A DNA stretch of 64,000 bases from JACKBK01 sp963707275 (GTDB lineage: Bacteria > Chloroflexota > Anaerolineae > JAAEKA01), in the NCBI GenBank assembly GCA_963707275.1, contig CAVPPH010000005.1, positions 62,001 to 126,000 of the forward strand, given 5' to 3'. Of the stretch, positions 62,658-64,000 are shown piece after piece. How positions within the stretch are numbered: the stretch's first letter is position 1; every line of letters starts with the position of its first letter. Under the pieces are notes generated by a model. That model was not told the origin of the DNA, made no database searches, and saw only the letters and a program-made list of their open reading frames with translations. A program made the position numbers and the translations under genes.

Positions 62658-64000
62658 CAACACAAGCTTTTTGGCACCGACGGAATCCGCGCCCGGGCCG
62701 GCGAGTGGCCGCTGACGCCTGAGTTTACGCTCCGGCTGGGCCGGGCCATTGGTCTCGCTGCGCACCAGCGCGCAGCGACCAACCGGTGGTCGTCATCGGC
62801 CGCGATACGCGCCGCTCCGGATCGATGCTGGAGAGCGCGCTGGTCTCCGGCATGCTGGCCGCAGGGCGTCGACGTGGTCACGCTGGAGGAATTCACCACG
62901 CCGGGGATTTCGTTCCTGGCGTCGCACATGGCAGCGACCTTTGGCGTCGTCGTCTCGGCTTCTCACAACCCCTTCTGGGACAACGGCATCAAGGTTTTCG
63001 AGGGCGTTGGCTTCAAGGCCAGCGACGAGCTGGAGCAGCAGATCGAGGAGATGCCCAGAACGGGAGCCGCCACGGCACTACCGGCGACCTGCCCGGCATG
63101 GTGCGCGTCAACCGCGAGCTGGGCCAGGTCTACGTCGATCATCTGATCCAGGCCATTCGGCGGCGAGGGTGCGCTCGCGCGGGCTGCGGGTGGTGCTGGA
63201 CTGCGCCAACGGCGCCGCCTCCTACCTCGCTCCCGACGTCTTCCGCCGCATGGGCGCCGAGGTGATCGCATTGAACGTCTGGCCCAACGGCTCCAACATC
63301 AACGTCAACTGCGGCACCGAGGGCGACGGCCCGCGGCGGGCCGGGCAGGCCGTGTTGGCCGCCGATGCGCGACATCGGCTTTGTCTTCGACGGCGACGCC
63401 GACCGCTGCAAGTTCGTCGACGAGATCGGCCAGGAGCGCGACGGCGACTATCATCCTGGCCTGCTGGCCCGCGATCTGAAAGCGCAGGGCAAGCTGGCAG
63501 GCGACACAGTGGTAACCACGCAGATGGCCAACATCGGGCTGGACCGCTCGCTGCGCGAGATCGGCGTGCGACTCGAGCGCACACAGGTCGGCGACCGCTG
63601 GGTGTCGCAGCGGATGCGCGAGGGTGGTTTCCTGCTGGGCGGCGAGCAATCGGGCCACATCATCCTGTTCGAGAACGACCTGACGACCGGCGATGGGCTG
63701 TTTACAGCGTTGCGCATGAGCCAGTTGCTGTTACGCCAGCAGCCGTGCCGCTTCTCCGAGCTGGCCGATTCGGTGCTCACCAAGGCGCCGCAAGTGCTGG
63801 TGAAAGGCGGCTGTCCCCGCCAAGCCGCCGCTCGAGATCACTGCCGGCCGTGCAGGCGCAGATCGCCCGCACCCAGGGAGGCGCTGGGCGACGATGCTCT
63901 GATCAACGTCCGTTACTCGGGCACCGAGCCGGTGGTGCGTGTGATGATCCAGGGCAACGATCAGACGGTCGAGGTGCTAAACCGGGAAGCGGAGAAGATA
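62654..64000 (+). CDS. glmM: Phosphoglucosamine mutase (frameshifted, cut by window end)
   Basis: GlmM converts glucosamine-6-phosphate to the 1-phosphate for UDP-GlcNAc synthesis. Across several frames: LFGTDGIRARAGEWPLTPEF, VVIGRDTRRSGSMLESALVS, GVDVVTLEEFTTPGISFL, VVSASHNPFWDNGIKVFEG with the phosphoserine, GFVFDGDADRCKFVDE (metal-binding DGDADR), GGEQSGHIILFENDLTTGDG and, at the end, NVRYSGTEPVVRVMIQGNDQ. Extra bases lie at 62669, 62866 and later. Only the last few residues are missing. ATG 62654 overlaps the gmd stop. Confidence 0.9.

Overview
This is a GC-rich bacterial chromosome segment with normal operon structure. I infer Chloroflexota, Anaerolineae- or Caldilinea-like. The grounds are gene content: a CofC/CofD F420 module, a DUF1786 protein, an NfeD-class protease, an Aap-type amino-acid transporter with a lipid-anchored binding protein, cyclase-AAA-TPR proteins, TTG/GTG starts, probable leaderless transcripts and many dispersed palindromes. 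No rRNA, tRNA, CRISPR array or intact insertion sequence was seen.

Layout. 0-3.3 kb: end of ubiE, ubiX, two small enzymes and a patch of toxin-antitoxin-like genes, some decayed. 3.3-6.8 kb: a class A penicillin-binding protein. 6.8-9.2 kb: a nucleotidyltransferase with a small partner, a restriction-enzyme-like tail remnant and a ParB-like protein. 9.2-12.7 kb: pyruvate kinase and a YjhG-type sugar-acid dehydratase. 12.7-14.8 kb: a leucyl-tRNA synthetase without its editing domain, behind an apparent leucine leader-peptide attenuator. 14.9-22.9 kb: NfeD protease, EamA transporter, repetitive secreted protein, undecaprenyl-phosphate sugar transferase and an RNase II/R-like nuclease. 23-28.3 kb: YbaK, small proteins, dnaA with a candidate oriC, DUF1786. 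28.4-36.1 kb: a co-directional metabolic run ending in cofD and a CofC-flavin-reductase fusion. 36-41.3 kb: DinB-like protein and a large cyclase/AAA/TPR regulator. 41.5-46.6 kb: Aap amino-acid ABC transporter. 46.9-49.6 kb: dnaX-ybaB-recR. 49.7-53.1 kb: HEAT protein, class V aminotransferase, DUF2231 protein. 53.1-60.5 kb: a methionine/SAM cycle cluster (SAM-I riboswitch, mtnA, DNA methyltransferase, PfkB kinase, acetyltransferase, ahcY, metK). 60.5-64 kb: nucleotide-sugar genes and glmM, cut by the window end.

The SAM cluster forms a logical unit: MetK makes SAM, the DNA methyltransferase uses it, AhcY splits the SAH formed, the PfkB protein could remove adenosine, and MtnA salvages methylthioribose phosphate. 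A SAM-sensing riboswitch heads at least the mtnA-methyltransferase part.

Many conserved genes are interrupted by single extra bases, while the protein continues intact in the next frame. I treat these as probable assembly errors and annotate the whole genes; if real, many essential genes would be broken.
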